In this document: positions 1 to 8,568 of the stretch, piece after piece
Layout of the letters: every line of letters starts with the position of its first letter
How positions within the stretch are numbered: position 1 is the first letter of the stretch
Assembly: GCA_016702505.1 (NCBI GenBank)
Contig: JADJDU010000007.1
Span: 62,001 to 126,000 of the forward strand
DNA length: 64,000 nucleotides
Direction: 5' to 3'
Origin: Microthrixaceae bacterium
Lineage (GTDB): Bacteria > Actinomycetota > Acidimicrobiia > Acidimicrobiales > Iamiaceae
Program-made: the position numbers and the translations under genes
Notes under the pieces: generated by a model
Databases searched by the model: none
Told to the model about the DNA's origin: nothing
The model's input: the letters and a program-made list of their open reading frames with translations, nothing else

Positions 1-1
1 T

Positions 2-628
2 GCCATCTCGGCGGTCGACGCGGACCACTGGGTGTTCTTCGAACCGCCGAACCTGGCCTCGCTCGGTGTCGCCACCAGCCTGGGCCGCATCACCGGACCC
101 AAGGTGGCCTTCTACCCCCACATGTACGACCCAGACATCGAGATCGCCACCTACTCCCCCGACGGCAAGATCGAGATCAACCCCGAGTTCTTCACCAAGT
201 GGCGCGACGCCATCACCACCTACACCGACAAGTACCCCATGCCGATGCTCGTCGGGGAGTGGGGCATCGCCCACCCCGACCTACCCGGCATGGACGAGTT
301 CGTCGACCTTTCGCTCCAGACGATGGAGGAAGTGACGTCGGGCTGGTCGATGTTCCAGATGTGCCGGGGCGGCGGCTACTGCCCCTTCGACGAGGCCGGC
401 AATGCCAGGCCCAACATCGGGCGCCTGTTCCAGCCTTACGCGCGGGCCATCGCCGGACGCCCAGTCCGCACCCACTGGGATCACAACACCCAGACGTTGA
501 AGATCACCTTCACCGACAACGACGCCCAGGGCCCGACCACCATTTACCTGGACCGCGGCGCCACCTACCCCGAGGGCTACGTGGTCGAGACGTCTGACGC
601 CGACGGGTCGTGGACCGAGGCATCATGA
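2..628 (+). CDS. GH5-like glycosidase (endoglycoceramidase/cellulase type), C-terminal part
   Basis: The gene enters from the left edge, so its 5' end is missing; the frame is open from base 2 to the TGA at 626-628. The visible part reads as the last strands of a GH5-type TIM barrel, with FFEPPN, then a PHMYD turn, then LVGEWG, whose Glu matches the catalytic nucleophile position of clan-A glycosidases. About 50 residues of beta-rich sequence follow (TLKITFTDN, TIYLDRGATYPEGY), as in the C-terminal beta-sandwich of endoglycoceramidase-like GH5 enzymes. It probably hydrolyses a beta-glycosidic bond outside the cytoplasm. Any signal peptide would lie beyond the window, and the substrate cannot be told from this piece. 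Confidence 0.72.
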   Translation, partial: AISAVDADHWVFFEPPNLASLGVATSLGRITGPKVAFYPHMYDPDIEIATYSPDGKIEINPEFFTKWRDAITTYTDKYPMPMLVGEWGIAHPDLPGMDEFVDLSLQTMEEVTSGWSMFQMCRGGGYCPFDEAGNARPNIGRLFQPYARAIAGRPVRTHWDHNTQTLKITFTDNDAQGPTTIYLDRGATYPEGYVVETSDADGSWTEAS

Positions 629-801
629 CGCCAACACCGACATATTGATGGTCGACACCCCCGACACCGGCGGTGAGCACACGACCACGACCGTGGTGGG
701 CAACCGTCCCCCAACTGCACCCGGCGCTCAGCCGATGGCACGGGAACCCAACTACACCGGTTGACCCCTGGGATTGGCGACCTGAGGTTGTCGGCCCGGG
801 C

Positions 802-1326
802 TCAGGGTCGGGTCGACAACCAGTCGGTCAGTTCGTCGGCCGGAGCGGGCCGGGCGAACACGAAACCTTGCACTGCGGGACAGCCCAGCTCGGTCACCAC
901 ATCGAGCTGATCGACGGTCTCCACGCCTTCGGCCACGCAAGACAGCGACATGGCCTTGGTCAGCTCCACCACCGACCCCACGATGGCCCGACTCCTGGGA
1001 TCGTCACCGGCGCGCACCACGAAGCTCCGATCCAACTTCACCGTGTCAACCGGCAGACTCTGGAGGTACCCAGAGATGAGTATCCGGTGCCGAAGTCGTC
1101 GATGGCGATCCGCGCCCCGAGGGCCCGGAGTTGGCTCAAGAACTCGGCGGCCTGCTCGGGGTCGGGCAGGATGCCGCTCTCGGTCACCTCGAAACCGATC
1201 CACGCCGGGTTCACGCCCGTCAAGGTCAAGATCCGGGAGATCTGTTCGACCACCGCCACCGAGCCGAGCTGGGTGGGCGAGAGGTTCACCCACACCACGA
1301 AGGGGTGCTCGCGGGTCTGGTTCCAA
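802..1326 (-). CDS. EAL domain, C-terminal third (frameshift fragment)
   Basis: The genuine part runs from about 1090 to 804: YLQSLPVDTVKLDRSFV, then AIVGSVVELTKAMSL, CVAEGVET and the closing QGFVFARPAPADEL typical of EAL domains. Upstream of 1090 this frame is meaningless. The catalytic Lys of KLDRSF and Glu of AEGVET are kept. Confidence 0.62.
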   Translation of the reverse strand: MEPDPRAPLRGVGEPLAHPARLGGGGRTDLPDLDLDGREPGVDRFRGDRERHPARPRAGRRVLEPTPGPRGADRHRRLRHRILISGYLQSLPVDTVKLDRSFVVRAGDDPRSRAIVGSVVELTKAMSLSCVAEGVETVDQLDVVTELGCPAVQGFVFARPAPADELTDWLSTRP

Positions 1327-1577
1327 GCGATGGCGGCCTCACATGCCTGGGTGAGAACGGTCTCGAACAGGGCGGGGATGAGACCCACCTCCTCGGCCAC
1401 CGGGATGAACAGCACCGGTGGCAAGATCCCGCCGGCGGGGGCTTCGCAACGGGCCAAGGCTTCGGCCCCGAGCACCATGCCGTCTTCGAGGCGCACGGTC
1501 GGGTTGAAAGTGGACGACGATCCCGTCACCTTCGATCGCCTCCCGCAACACCCTCTCGATGCGCACCCGTTCGGCAC
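1038..1577 (-). CDS. EAL domain, N-terminal half (frameshift fragment)
   Basis: From about 1500 downwards this frame carries the first two thirds of an EAL phosphodiesterase domain: VRLEDGMVLGAEALARCE, WVNLSPTQL, IGFEVTES and AIDDFGTGYSSLG. The frame is lost just after SSLG near 1090, and the motif continues one frame over. Glu of EAL and the DDFG metal ligands are present. Confidence 0.65.
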   Translation of the reverse strand: MPNGCASRGCCGRRSKVTGSSSTFNPTVRLEDGMVLGAEALARCEAPAGGILPPVLFIPVAEEVGLIPALFETVLTQACEAAIAWNQTREHPFVVWVNLSPTQLGSVAVVEQISRILTLTGVNPAWIGFEVTESGILPDPEQAAEFLSQLRALGARIAIDDFGTGYSSLGTSRVCRLTR

Positions 1578-3087
1578 CAGCCTGGAGCATCTGATCGTCG
1601 AACACCTCGACTCGGCCCCGGCCCCGTTCCTTGGCGTGGTATAGCGCGGTGTCGGCGTCTCTCACCAGTGACCGCGGGTCCTCGGGCGGATGGATTGACA
1701 ATGCCGCCCCGACGCTGGCCCGGAGGACCACCCGGTGATCACGAACCGTGTAGGGCACGGTGAGGGCGGTCAACAGTTCTTCACCCACCCTCACCAGGTC
1801 TTCGGGGCCATCGACCTTGGGCACCAAGACGATGAACTCGTCTCCCCCGAAGCGGGACACCAGCACCGGGTCCTCCACCGCTTCCTCGAGACGTTCGGCC
1901 ACGGCCCGCAGCACCTCGTCGCCGAACTCGTGGCCCAGGGTGTCGTTCACCAGCTTGAACCGGTCCAGGTCGAGGAACAGCACCCCGACGTTGCCGTCCT
2001 CGGCCGCCTCAGCCAGCCGTTCGGAGAACATGGCCCGGTTGGGTAGGCCGGTGAGCGGGTCGTGCATGGCCTGGTGGCGCAGGTCGCGCTCGCGGGCGTC
2101 CTGGTCGATGGCGATGGCGGCCAGGCGAGACGCCAGCGACAGCACCCTGGACTCCGTGTCAGACGGGTGCCCGGCCTCGGTGCGATAGATGTCGATGGTT
2201 CCGAGCTGGCTGCCGTCGTTGAACGATCGGATCGGGATCGACCAGCACGCCCGGATCCCATGGGCGGCCAGCACCGGGGCCAGCTCGGCGTAGGCCGGAT
2301 CGGTCGAGATGTCGGGGCTGAACTGGCCGACGTCGGCGTGGAAGGAGCCCGACCCTCCTGGGCCGCCGACTCGGGGCCGAAGCCCGATCAGGGCACCGAT
2401 CACCGGAACCGGCAGATGCGGGGCGATCAGGGGGTGGAGGGCTGAGTCGACGGGGTCGTACTCCATGATGCAGGCCGAGGCGTGGGGATCTCGGTGCTCC
2501 AACAGGTCGATCACCCGATGGAGGACCTCACCTAGCGGTTCCCCGGCGCTCAGGCGGTTGAGCACGAACATCTGGTCACCCAGAAGGGCCAACTCCGACG
2601 CGGGATCGGCAATGCGCACGGCAAAGGCCATCACCCCCACGTCGCTGTCGCCCAAGCGGTTCTCGACCCACACGTCGAACAGCGGCGCATCCCCCGGTGC
2701 AGTGTTGAGGTGTACGGCCACGGTGGCGCTGCGCCCGGTTCCGCCCACGCCGCGTCGAAGCAGGTCGGCGGCCACCTCGATCTCGTCGGATCGCACCAGG
2801 TCCAACACCGGTGAGCCGACCAGGTCGCGCCCCACCGCCCAGCCCCAACGCCACCGCCTCAGCACTCGCCCAGATGACCTGCAAGGTCGTCGTCGACCAC
2901 CACCACGCCCACCGGGTTGCCGTCGCGGTCCCGCCGGGCCTCGGTGAGTCGACGCTGGAGGGCGCCTCCACCTCGGCCGCCACGTGCCGGACCGCCTCGA
3001 CAGGAACGCCACCCCCCGCACCTCACCGACGTGCACCCCGCCAACCGATACCGGCACTGCGATGTCGGTGGCCGGTGTCGCCACCAC
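1339..3087 (-). CDS. Central open frame of the broken GGDEF-EAL gene (GAF + GGDEF)
   Basis: Only about 2850 down to 1500 of this frame is genuine protein. It holds a GAF-like domain (AHGIRACWSIPI, LASRLAAIAIDQ) and a complete GGDEF domain with the active-site RFGGDEF and the DTALYHAKERGRGR end. The first ~80 residues and the last ~65 are out-of-frame translation caused by neighbouring indels. The A-site GGDEF is intact, so this half would be a competent diguanylate cyclase if the gene is whole in the cell. Confidence 0.7.
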   Translation of the reverse strand: MVATPATDIAVPVSVGGVHVGEVRGVAFLSRRSGTWRPRWRRPPASTHRGPAGPRRQPGGRGGGRRRPCRSSGRVLRRWRWGWAVGRDLVGSPVLDLVRSDEIEVAADLLRRGVGGTGRSATVAVHLNTAPGDAPLFDVWVENRLGDSDVGVMAFAVRIADPASELALLGDQMFVLNRLSAGEPLGEVLHRVIDLLEHRDPHASACIMEYDPVDSALHPLIAPHLPVPVIGALIGLRPRVGGPGGSGSFHADVGQFSPDISTDPAYAELAPVLAAHGIRACWSIPIRSFNDGSQLGTIDIYRTEAGHPSDTESRVLSLASRLAAIAIDQDARERDLRHQAMHDPLTGLPNRAMFSERLAEAAEDGNVGVLFLDLDRFKLVNDTLGHEFGDEVLRAVAERLEEAVEDPVLVSRFGGDEFIVLVPKVDGPEDLVRVGEELLTALTVPYTVRDHRVVLRASVGAALSIHPPEDPRSLVRDADTALYHAKERGRGRVEVFDDQMLQAGAERVRIERVLREAIEGDGIVVHFQPDRAPRRRHGARGRSLGPLRSPRRRDLATGAVHPGGRGGGSHPRPVRDRSHPGM

Positions 3088-3432
3088 CGAGGCCCTCCAC
3101 CACCGGCACCAGCGCCGCCGGCGACGGAACGCCGTCGGCCAACGGCGGGACCGGACCCCGCAGCCAAACCGACAGCGATCCCCCGGCCATCTGCTCGGCC
3201 AGCACGGCCAGTGATCTCAGGTGAGGATCGTCGTGGGCATCCAGGACCCCGAGCGCGTGGATGGCCGCGAGCGTCGCCCGGCTCTCCACATCAGCATCGG
3301 TTCCCGTCGACGTCACGCAGGCACCTTCCCCCAGGGATGTTCCTCCTGTCGGCGGGGCCGGTGAGATCTTGACCCTTGTACCGGTATGTGGCGCCGGTCA
3401 CGCAGGGTGGGGGTTGATCGGCGGGACCGGGT

Positions 3433-4578
3433 TCAGCCGTTGAGCAGCGACAGCCCGGGGTTGTAGCGGCGGGTGGGAGCCAAGGCCACGTCGACCTGCT
3501 CGGCGATGGCGGCGAAGGCCTGTGATGCTTCGCTGCCGGGGTCGGCGGCCACCACCGGACGGCCCTCGTCGGAGCCCTCTCGCAGGTCGTTGCGAAGCGG
3601 GATCTGACCCAGGAGGGGCACGTCGAGCTTGTCGGCCAGTTCCTGACCACCACCGGCCCCGAAGATCTCGTAACGAACACCGTCGTCACCGGTGAACCAC
3701 GCCATGTTCTCGATCACACCCTTGACCTCGAGGTGCACCTTCTCGGCCATGGCCGCCGCCCGCTGGGCCACCCGCTGAGCCGCGGGTTGGGGGGTGGTCA
3801 CCACGTAGACCTCGGCGCGGGGCAGGAACTGGCTGATCGACAGCGACACGTCACCGGTGCCGGGTGGGAGGTCGATGATCAAGAAGTCGGGTTCGTCCCA
3901 GAACACGTCGGTGAGGAACTGCTCCAGGGCCTTGTGCAGCATCGGTCCGCGCCAGATCACGGCCTGGTCCTCGTTGGCGAAGAACCCCATGGAGATGCAA
4001 CGCACACCGTGGGCCTCGGGCGGCACCAGCATGGAGTCGATCACCACCGGGTCGTGGGTGATGCCGAGCATCTTGGGGATGGAGAAGCCCCACACGTCGG
4101 CGTCGACGATGGCCACCGAACGACCTCGTTGGGCCAAGGCCACGGCCAGGTTGGTGGACACCGACGACTTGCCCACGCCGCCCTTGCCCGAGGCGATGAG
4201 CAGCACCCGGGTCCGGCTCGACGGATCGGCGAAGGGAACGGCTCGACCTTCGGCGTGACCGTGGGCCTGGTTGGTTCCGGCGGTGGCGGCCGGGTTCCCG
4301 TTGAGCTGCTGGCGCAGGCCGGCCAGCTCCTCGGCGGTCATGGCGGTGAAGTCGACCCGTACGGCCCGAACCCCTTCCAGGGCAGTGACCGCTTCCTCCA
4401 CCCGACGGGTGATCTCGTTCTTGAGCGGACACCCCGGAGTGGTCAGCGCCACCAACACCCGCACCGCGCCGTCGGACTCCACCACTTCCTTGAGCATCCC
4501 GAGGTCGACGATGCTGCGATGCAGCTCGGGGTCCTGGACCGGACGGATGGCCTCGATGATCTCAGCTTCGGTGGGCAC
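3433..4578 (-). CDS. mrp: Mrp/ApbC family Fe-S cluster carrier ATPase
   Basis: This 381-residue cytoplasmic ATPase is predicted to carry and insert Fe-S clusters. Residues 1-80 form a DUF59/MIP18 domain (VQDPELHRSIVDLGM, TTPGCPLK). A linker and a ParA/MinD-type domain follow, with the deviant P-loop GKGGVGKSS at 131-139, DADVWGFSIPKMLG and DLPPGTGD. Most Mrp proteins have a CxxC before the C-terminus; here that place reads FTGDDGVRYEIFG, with no cysteine. The GTG start at 4578 has AGGAAG seven bases upstream. It faces a SufR-like regulator across a 53-base divergent promoter, which links it to Fe-S supply. Confidence 0.9.
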   Translation of the reverse strand: MPTEAEIIEAIRPVQDPELHRSIVDLGMLKEVVESDGAVRVLVALTTPGCPLKNEITRRVEEAVTALEGVRAVRVDFTAMTAEELAGLRQQLNGNPAATAGTNQAHGHAEGRAVPFADPSSRTRVLLIASGKGGVGKSSVSTNLAVALAQRGRSVAIVDADVWGFSIPKMLGITHDPVVIDSMLVPPEAHGVRCISMGFFANEDQAVIWRGPMLHKALEQFLTDVFWDEPDFLIIDLPPGTGDVSLSISQFLPRAEVYVVTTPQPAAQRVAQRAAAMAEKVHLEVKGVIENMAWFTGDDGVRYEIFGAGGGQELADKLDVPLLGQIPLRNDLREGSDEGRPVVAADPGSEASQAFAAIAEQVDVALAPTRRYNPGLSLLNG

Positions 4579-4599
4579 GTTGGCTTCCTGACGTGGGGA

Positions 4600-4634
4600 A
4601 TTTCTCCTACAGACATAGGTAGAATACCGGGGTG
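4600..4634 (+). promoter_or_regulatory. Divergent mrp / sufR-like promoter with leaderless -10 box
   Basis: TAGAAT at 4620-4625 lies six bases before the GTG at 4632, the spacing expected when transcription starts at the start codon. Just upstream, 4606-4619 contains CCTA and TAGG half sites six bases apart, a possible operator for the divergently encoded Fe-S regulator; the operator call is weak. Confidence 0.5.
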
Positions 4635-5375
4635 ACCTCGGCGAAGTTCAGTCCGCGGGAGGCTCCAGCCCTCAGCCCCACCGACTTCGCCTCCGCGGTC
4701 TCGGCCCTCACATCGGCCTTCGGCGATCCCACCCGACGAGACATCTACCTGTTCGTGCACGAGCAGCCCGACGGGGTCACCGCCACCGAGGTGGCCGAGC
4801 GGTTCGAGCTCCACGCCAACGTGGCCCGCCACCACCTCGACAAGCTGGTGGCCGGCGGCCACCTAGAGGTGACCATCGGTCGGATTCCGGGGCCGCCGGG
4901 CGCAGGCCGGCCGTCCAAGCGATACCGCTCCCGGGCCGAGGCCGTGCTGGTAGAGCTGCCCGTCCGCCACGACGAACTGATCATCACGCTTCTGGGTCGA
5001 GCCCTGGCCCGTTTGCCCGAGGCCGAGGCCACCGCCCTGGCCGAAGAGGTGGGTGTCGAGTACGGCCAGACCCTGGCCGCGGCGATGGGCCAGGTCGGCG
5101 ATGCACAGCGTTCGTTCCGCGCCGCCCTCCACTCCGTCGCCGATGCCCTCTCGGCACACGGGTTCGCGGCCCACGCCGAGGAAACTCCAGGTGGTCTGCG
5201 CATCGTGTCCGACCACTGCCCGTTTGGTGACGTCGCCTTGGAACACCCCGTCATCTGCGCCGTCGACCGGGGAATGGTCAGAGGAATGCTGGGCGCCCTC
5301 TACGGCGAGGCCGCCGCCGAGACCGAGGCCTCCCGAGCTGGCGGCGACCCCACCTGCATCACCTCGGTGGGCTGA
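4632..5375 (+). CDS. SufR-like Fe-S cluster-binding transcriptional regulator
   Basis: A 247-residue cytoplasmic regulator. Residues 25-90 form a winged helix (DPTRRDIYLFV, TATEVAERFELHANVARHHLDKLV). The C-terminal half carries cysteines in the pattern DHCPFGDVALEHPVICAVDRG, then DPTC near the end, as in SufR-type repressors that bind an Fe-S cluster and control suf/isc genes. It starts with a GTG in a leaderless arrangement, lies divergent to mrp and is followed 28 bases later by a cysteine desulfurase, all consistent with regulation of Fe-S assembly. The specific targets are inferred. Confidence 0.8.
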   Translation: MTSAKFSPREAPALSPTDFASAVSALTSAFGDPTRRDIYLFVHEQPDGVTATEVAERFELHANVARHHLDKLVAGGHLEVTIGRIPGPPGAGRPSKRYRSRAEAVLVELPVRHDELIITLLGRALARLPEAEATALAEEVGVEYGQTLAAAMGQVGDAQRSFRAALHSVADALSAHGFAAHAEETPGGLRIVSDHCPFGDVALEHPVICAVDRGMVRGMLGALYGEAAAETEASRAGGDPTCITSVG

Positions 5376-5403
5376 GCCCACGGTACGCCCTTAGGCTCGA
5401 GCC

Positions 5404-6819
5404 GTGTCGCTATCGCCGCACCGGGCCTACCTGGACCACTCCTCCACCACTCCGTTGCGGCCCGCGGCCCGGCGGGCCATGGTCGAGGCACTCACTTCGT
5501 TGACCGGCGACCCGGGCCGAATCCACCAAGAGGGCCTCACCGCCCGAGTGGCGTTGGAGACGGCCCGCGATCACGTCGCCGGGCTCGTCGGGGCCAGAAC
5601 CCGGGAAGTGGTGTTCACCAGTGGAGCCACCGAAGCAATCGCCGCTGCGGTGTGGGGTGGCGCCACCCGGGCCACCGACCGCACCGGCACGCCGGGCCAT
5701 CAGGTGGTCACCGCCGTCGAGCATTCCGCGGTGCGACTGGCGGCGGGGCGAGCCGGACCGGTCACCGTGGTTCCGGTCGACGGGACCGGTCGGGTTGACC
5801 CGACCGGGGTGGTCGACGCCATTGATGCCCACACCTCGATGGTCCACATCCAGTGGGCCAACCACGAGGTGGGCACCATCCAGCCGGTAGCCGAGGTGGT
5901 CTCGGCCTGTCGCGAACGGGGGGTCCTGGTCCACGTGGATGCCGCCGCCGCGGTCGGGCGCTTCGACATCTCTTTCACCGACCTGGGCGCTGATCTCATG
6001 TCGGTGAGCGGCCACAAGTTGGGGGGACCAGCCGGCACCGGAGCCCTGCTGGTCAGACGGGGCCTGCGCATACCGGCGCTGCTGGTGGGCGGCGATCAGG
6101 AGCGAGCCCGGCGGGCCGGGCTGGAGCCGGTGGCCCAACTGGTGGGGTTGGGCGCGGCGTGCGAAGAACTTTCGACCGTCGATCCTGATGGCGCGGTCCG
6201 CTGGGCGAGCGAAGCCGCCGAGGCCGACCGGCTCTCGAACCGCATCCGAGAAGTACTCGCCTCGATCGAAGGCATCGAGCAGTACGGCAACGTCGACCAC
6301 CGCCTCCCCCACCTGGTCTGTGTCGGCGTGGAAGGGGTGGAGCCCCAAGCGGTGCTGTTGGGCCTGGACCGGGCCGGTATCGCCGCCCATTCCGGCAGTG
6401 CCTGCTCGTCGGAATCACTGGAACCATCCCCGGTGCTGGAGGCGATGGGCATCGACGCCCACCATTCATTGCGGCTGTCGGTGGGCTGGAACACCACCGA
6501 TGCCGACGTCGACCGCCTGGCCGCCAGCCTGCCCTCGGTGATCCACGACCTGCGGGCGCTGCGAGCCAACCCTGATCAGCCTCGGACGGTTGTCGTTCGG
6601 GGAACGGAGGTGGACGAGGATGTCGAGGATGTCGAGGCGGGGGTAGTGGCGGTCGGCGCCGAGAGGGCCTCGTCGATCCGCTCGGCCAACTGCTGTTGTT
6701 CTATGACCGAACGGGCATCGGGCGAGGGGTCGTGGGCCTCGAACTCCTCCAGGTACTGCTTGGCCAGTTCGAACTCGCCGCGCCGAAAGGCCAGCACCGC
6801 CCGAAAGGCCCGGGCATAG
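5404..6819 (+). CDS. Cysteine desulfurase (NifS/IscS class V aminotransferase)
   Basis: A PLP enzyme that removes sulfur from cysteine for Fe-S clusters and thiolation. It shows YLDHSSTTPLRP at the N-terminus, VEHSAV, HVDAAAAVG, the PLP-lysine motif SGHKLGGP and the catalytic loop SGSACSS near residue 340. The family ends about where this frame reads SLPSVIHDLRAL (residue ~390). The open frame continues another ~80 low-complexity residues antisense to ccmI. An out-of-frame TGA at 6573-6575 abuts the ccmI stop, so the true end is probably near 6575 with one base missing just upstream. The GTG start has TAGGCT six bases upstream (leaderless). Confidence 0.87.
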   Translation: MSLSPHRAYLDHSSTTPLRPAARRAMVEALTSLTGDPGRIHQEGLTARVALETARDHVAGLVGARTREVVFTSGATEAIAAAVWGGATRATDRTGTPGHQVVTAVEHSAVRLAAGRAGPVTVVPVDGTGRVDPTGVVDAIDAHTSMVHIQWANHEVGTIQPVAEVVSACRERGVLVHVDAAAAVGRFDISFTDLGADLMSVSGHKLGGPAGTGALLVRRGLRIPALLVGGDQERARRAGLEPVAQLVGLGAACEELSTVDPDGAVRWASEAAEADRLSNRIREVLASIEGIEQYGNVDHRLPHLVCVGVEGVEPQAVLLGLDRAGIAAHSGSACSSESLEPSPVLEAMGIDAHHSLRLSVGWNTTDADVDRLAASLPSVIHDLRALRANPDQPRTVVVRGTEVDEDVEDVEAGVVAVGAERASSIRSANCCCSMTERASGEGSWASNSSRYCLASSNSPRRKASTARKARA

Positions 6820-7454
6820 CTGTAGTTGGGGTCGACCTCGATGGCGGTCTCCACCAGTTGTTCGGCAGCCTGTTCCAACGACGCCGCCTCGTCACCTTCG
6901 GCCAGCGATGCGGTCAGGCCGATCTGCCAACCGAGCCAGGTGTTGGCCACCGGGTTTCGGGGGTCATCGTCGAGCACCGCCTTGAAGCACTCCACCGCGG
7001 CGGCAGGTGACGCCGGGTTGATCTTCTGCACGCAGGCCTGGGCTCGTTGGCTGGCCGACTGCTTGACGTCGACGCCCCCGGTGATGGTGTCTCCCGCCTC
7101 CCGGGCGCCCATGGAACGGGCCACCGTCCAACCAGCCACCAGCGCGAACGCCACGACGCCCGCGGCCACCAGCGCGGCTCGGCGACCGTCACGGGGCGCA
7201 CGGGCGTCGGCGAAGCCCTGCTTCTGCTCCTCGATGGCCCGCAGCACCTCGGCGGCGCGGGCGGTGTAATCGTCTCTGAGGGCGCGGTGATCGGCGTCGT
7301 CGAGGTCGCCGGCGTCATGTTCGCGGTCCAAATCTGTGATGGATCGCAGCAGGAAATCGCGCTGTTCTTCGAGGGCCGCCAGTTCATCGGGGTCGAGCCG
7401 AGCGGTCCGGCGTGGCTGCTTGGACGGCGACCGAGCGCCTGCCTTGGCGGTCAC
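6576..7454 (-). CDS. ccmI: Cytochrome c maturation protein CcmI-like (TPR)
   Basis: Last gene of the ccm operon, 292 residues. Residues 15-75 match the CcmI N-terminal module (LAALEEQRDFLLRSITDLDREHDAGDLDDADHRALRDDY in pattern). One membrane segment follows at about 96-115, then an exported TPR-like region (NTWLGWQIGLTASLAEGDEAASLEQAAEQL, YARAFRAVLAFRRGEFELAKQYL in pattern) and a Ser/Thr-rich tail. In the family, CcmI chaperones apocytochrome c to the CcmF/H haem lyase. The GTG start overlaps the ccmH stop as GTGA. Its stop lies against the cysteine desulfurase on the other strand. Confidence 0.75.
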   Translation of the reverse strand: MTAKAGARSPSKQPRRTARLDPDELAALEEQRDFLLRSITDLDREHDAGDLDDADHRALRDDYTARAAEVLRAIEEQKQGFADARAPRDGRRAALVAAGVVAFALVAGWTVARSMGAREAGDTITGGVDVKQSASQRAQACVQKINPASPAAAVECFKAVLDDDPRNPVANTWLGWQIGLTASLAEGDEAASLEQAAEQLVETAIEVDPNYSYARAFRAVLAFRRGEFELAKQYLEEFEAHDPSPDARSVIEQQQLAERIDEALSAPTATTPASTSSTSSSTSVPRTTTVRG

Positions 7455-7993
7455 GTCGGGACCTCCCCGTCGACACCCGTCCCGTCGGCAACTGTCCTGT
7501 CGGCGCCCGTGGCCCCATCACCGCGCTGGTCCGCGGCCAGCGCCGCGTTCACCAGTTCCCGGTCGGCCTCGGTCACCTCGACCCGGCGCGGTTTCCAGTC
7601 CCCGAACCGCCACCCCAACGCTCCTACAGCCAGCACCGCACCCGCCACCGGCAGGGCCCACACCAACGCCCCGAAACCCGATCCGGCCGGGTCCAACAGA
7701 AGCTGACGGCCATCGGGGTAACGAGACGCCACATAGTCACGGATCTCTTCGTCGGAGTCACCGGCTTCGAGACGTTCCGCGATCAACACCCGGACGGCCT
7801 CCGCGGCCGGGGTGTCGCTGTTGGCCACGGCCTGGCTGGCACACGACGGGCAGCGGATCGACTTCTCCAGGTTGCGGGCCCGTTCCTCCATGGTGGGCGG
7901 GTCGCCGCCCAGAGTTCCCACCGCCAGCAACGCCCCGACCACCACGGCCATGGCCACCCACGGCCACCACCCCTGCCTCACCGATCCGCTCAC
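7451..7993 (-). CDS. ccmH: Cytochrome c maturation protein CcmH/CycL
   Basis: A 180-residue membrane-anchored thiol protein that handles the CXXCH cysteines of apocytochrome c in System I. After an N-terminal membrane segment (VAMAVVVGALLAVG) comes the signature EKSIRCPSCASQAVANS with the redox CxxC, then AEAVRVLIAERLEAGDSDEEIRDYVASRYPDG as in CcmH, and a second membrane helix (ALPVAGAVLAVGAL). The GTG start at 7993 overlaps the ccmG stop (GTGA), and its stop overlaps the ccmI start. The Gln usual right after the second Cys is replaced by Ala-Ser-Gln. Confidence 0.88.
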   Translation of the reverse strand: MSGSVRQGWWPWVAMAVVVGALLAVGTLGGDPPTMEERARNLEKSIRCPSCASQAVANSDTPAAEAVRVLIAERLEAGDSDEEIRDYVASRYPDGRQLLLDPAGSGFGALVWALPVAGAVLAVGALGWRFGDWKPRRVEVTEADRELVNAALAADQRGDGATGADRTVADGTGVDGEVPT

Positions 7994-8568
7994 GGGTTGG
8001 TTCCCGCCGTCGTCGACGCCTCGGCGGCAGCAGCCGCTTCGAAGCTGTCGATGGTCGCGTCGAGTTGCGCTTGGGTGACACCGCTCACGAACCGCTCCGC
8101 CACGTACCCGGTGGGGGTCACCAGGTAGGACTCGGGGACCTTGGCCACCCCCCAATCCAAGGCGGTACGACCCTGGTCGGAGTCGAACACGGTCCAGTCT
8201 CCACCCCGTTCGGCAAAGAACTTTCGCACCGCGTCGGCATCGTCGGAGTAGACGACGCTGATGACCCGGGCGTCACCGGTCTTGGCGTGGGCTTCGGAGA
8301 ACTTCACCAGTTCGGGGTGTTCGGTGACGCACGGGGCGCACCAGGTGGCGAAGAAGTTGACCACCACCCACCGGTCGGTGGCGCCGATGTCGAACGGTTC
8401 ACCCAACAGCACCTCACCGGCCACACCCGGGGTTCGCTGGCCGATCAGCTTGCTGGTGGACTTTCGTTCGGTAGCCGGATCTCGGGTGGCCAACAGCGCC
8501 ACCAACAAGATCACCACCACCCCGGCCACCACCGCGGCGGCCAGCGCTGGACGACGGGGCCCGTTCAT
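7990..8568 (-). CDS. ccmG: Thiol:disulfide oxidoreductase CcmG/DsbE (TlpA family)
   Basis: A 192-residue membrane-anchored, outward-facing thioredoxin that reduces apocytochrome c or CcmH. The ATG at 8568 overlaps the ccmF stop (ATGA) and is followed by an N-terminal anchor (ALAAAVVAGVVVILLVALLA). The domain shows WVVVNFFATWCAPCVTEHP with the WCAPC active site and the cis-proline region KVPESYLVTPTGYV. Its place between ccmF and ccmH fixes the role. Confidence 0.88.
   Translation of the reverse strand: MNGPRRPALAAAVVAGVVVILLVALLATRDPATERKSTSKLIGQRTPGVAGEVLLGEPFDIGATDRWVVVNFFATWCAPCVTEHPELVKFSEAHAKTGDARVISVVYSDDADAVRKFFAERGGDWTVFDSDQGRTALDWGVAKVPESYLVTPTGYVAERFVSGVTQAQLDATIDSFEAAAAAEASTTAGTNP

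Larger units (their letters stand above)
802..3316 (-). pseudogene. GAF/PAS-GGDEF-EAL cyclic-di-GMP protein, multiply frameshifted
   Basis: A diguanylate cyclase/phosphodiesterase gene reads on the minus strand from a GTG at 3316, preceded by a GGGGAAGG ribosome site, to the TGA at 802-804. It can only be followed by changing frame about seven times: near 3090, 2990, 2960, 2885, 2845, 1500 and 1090, each explained by one base gained or lost, often in G or C runs. After repair the order is GAF-like N-terminus, PAS-like segment (VGVVVVDDDLQVIWA), second GAF, GGDEF (RFGGDEF, with HDPLTGLPNR at its start), and EAL with GAEAL, DDFGTGYSS, KLDRSF and AEGVET. No stop appears within the restored frames. 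That favours sequencing or assembly indels over ancient decay. If intact, it would set c-di-GMP levels in the cytoplasm. Confidence 0.85.
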
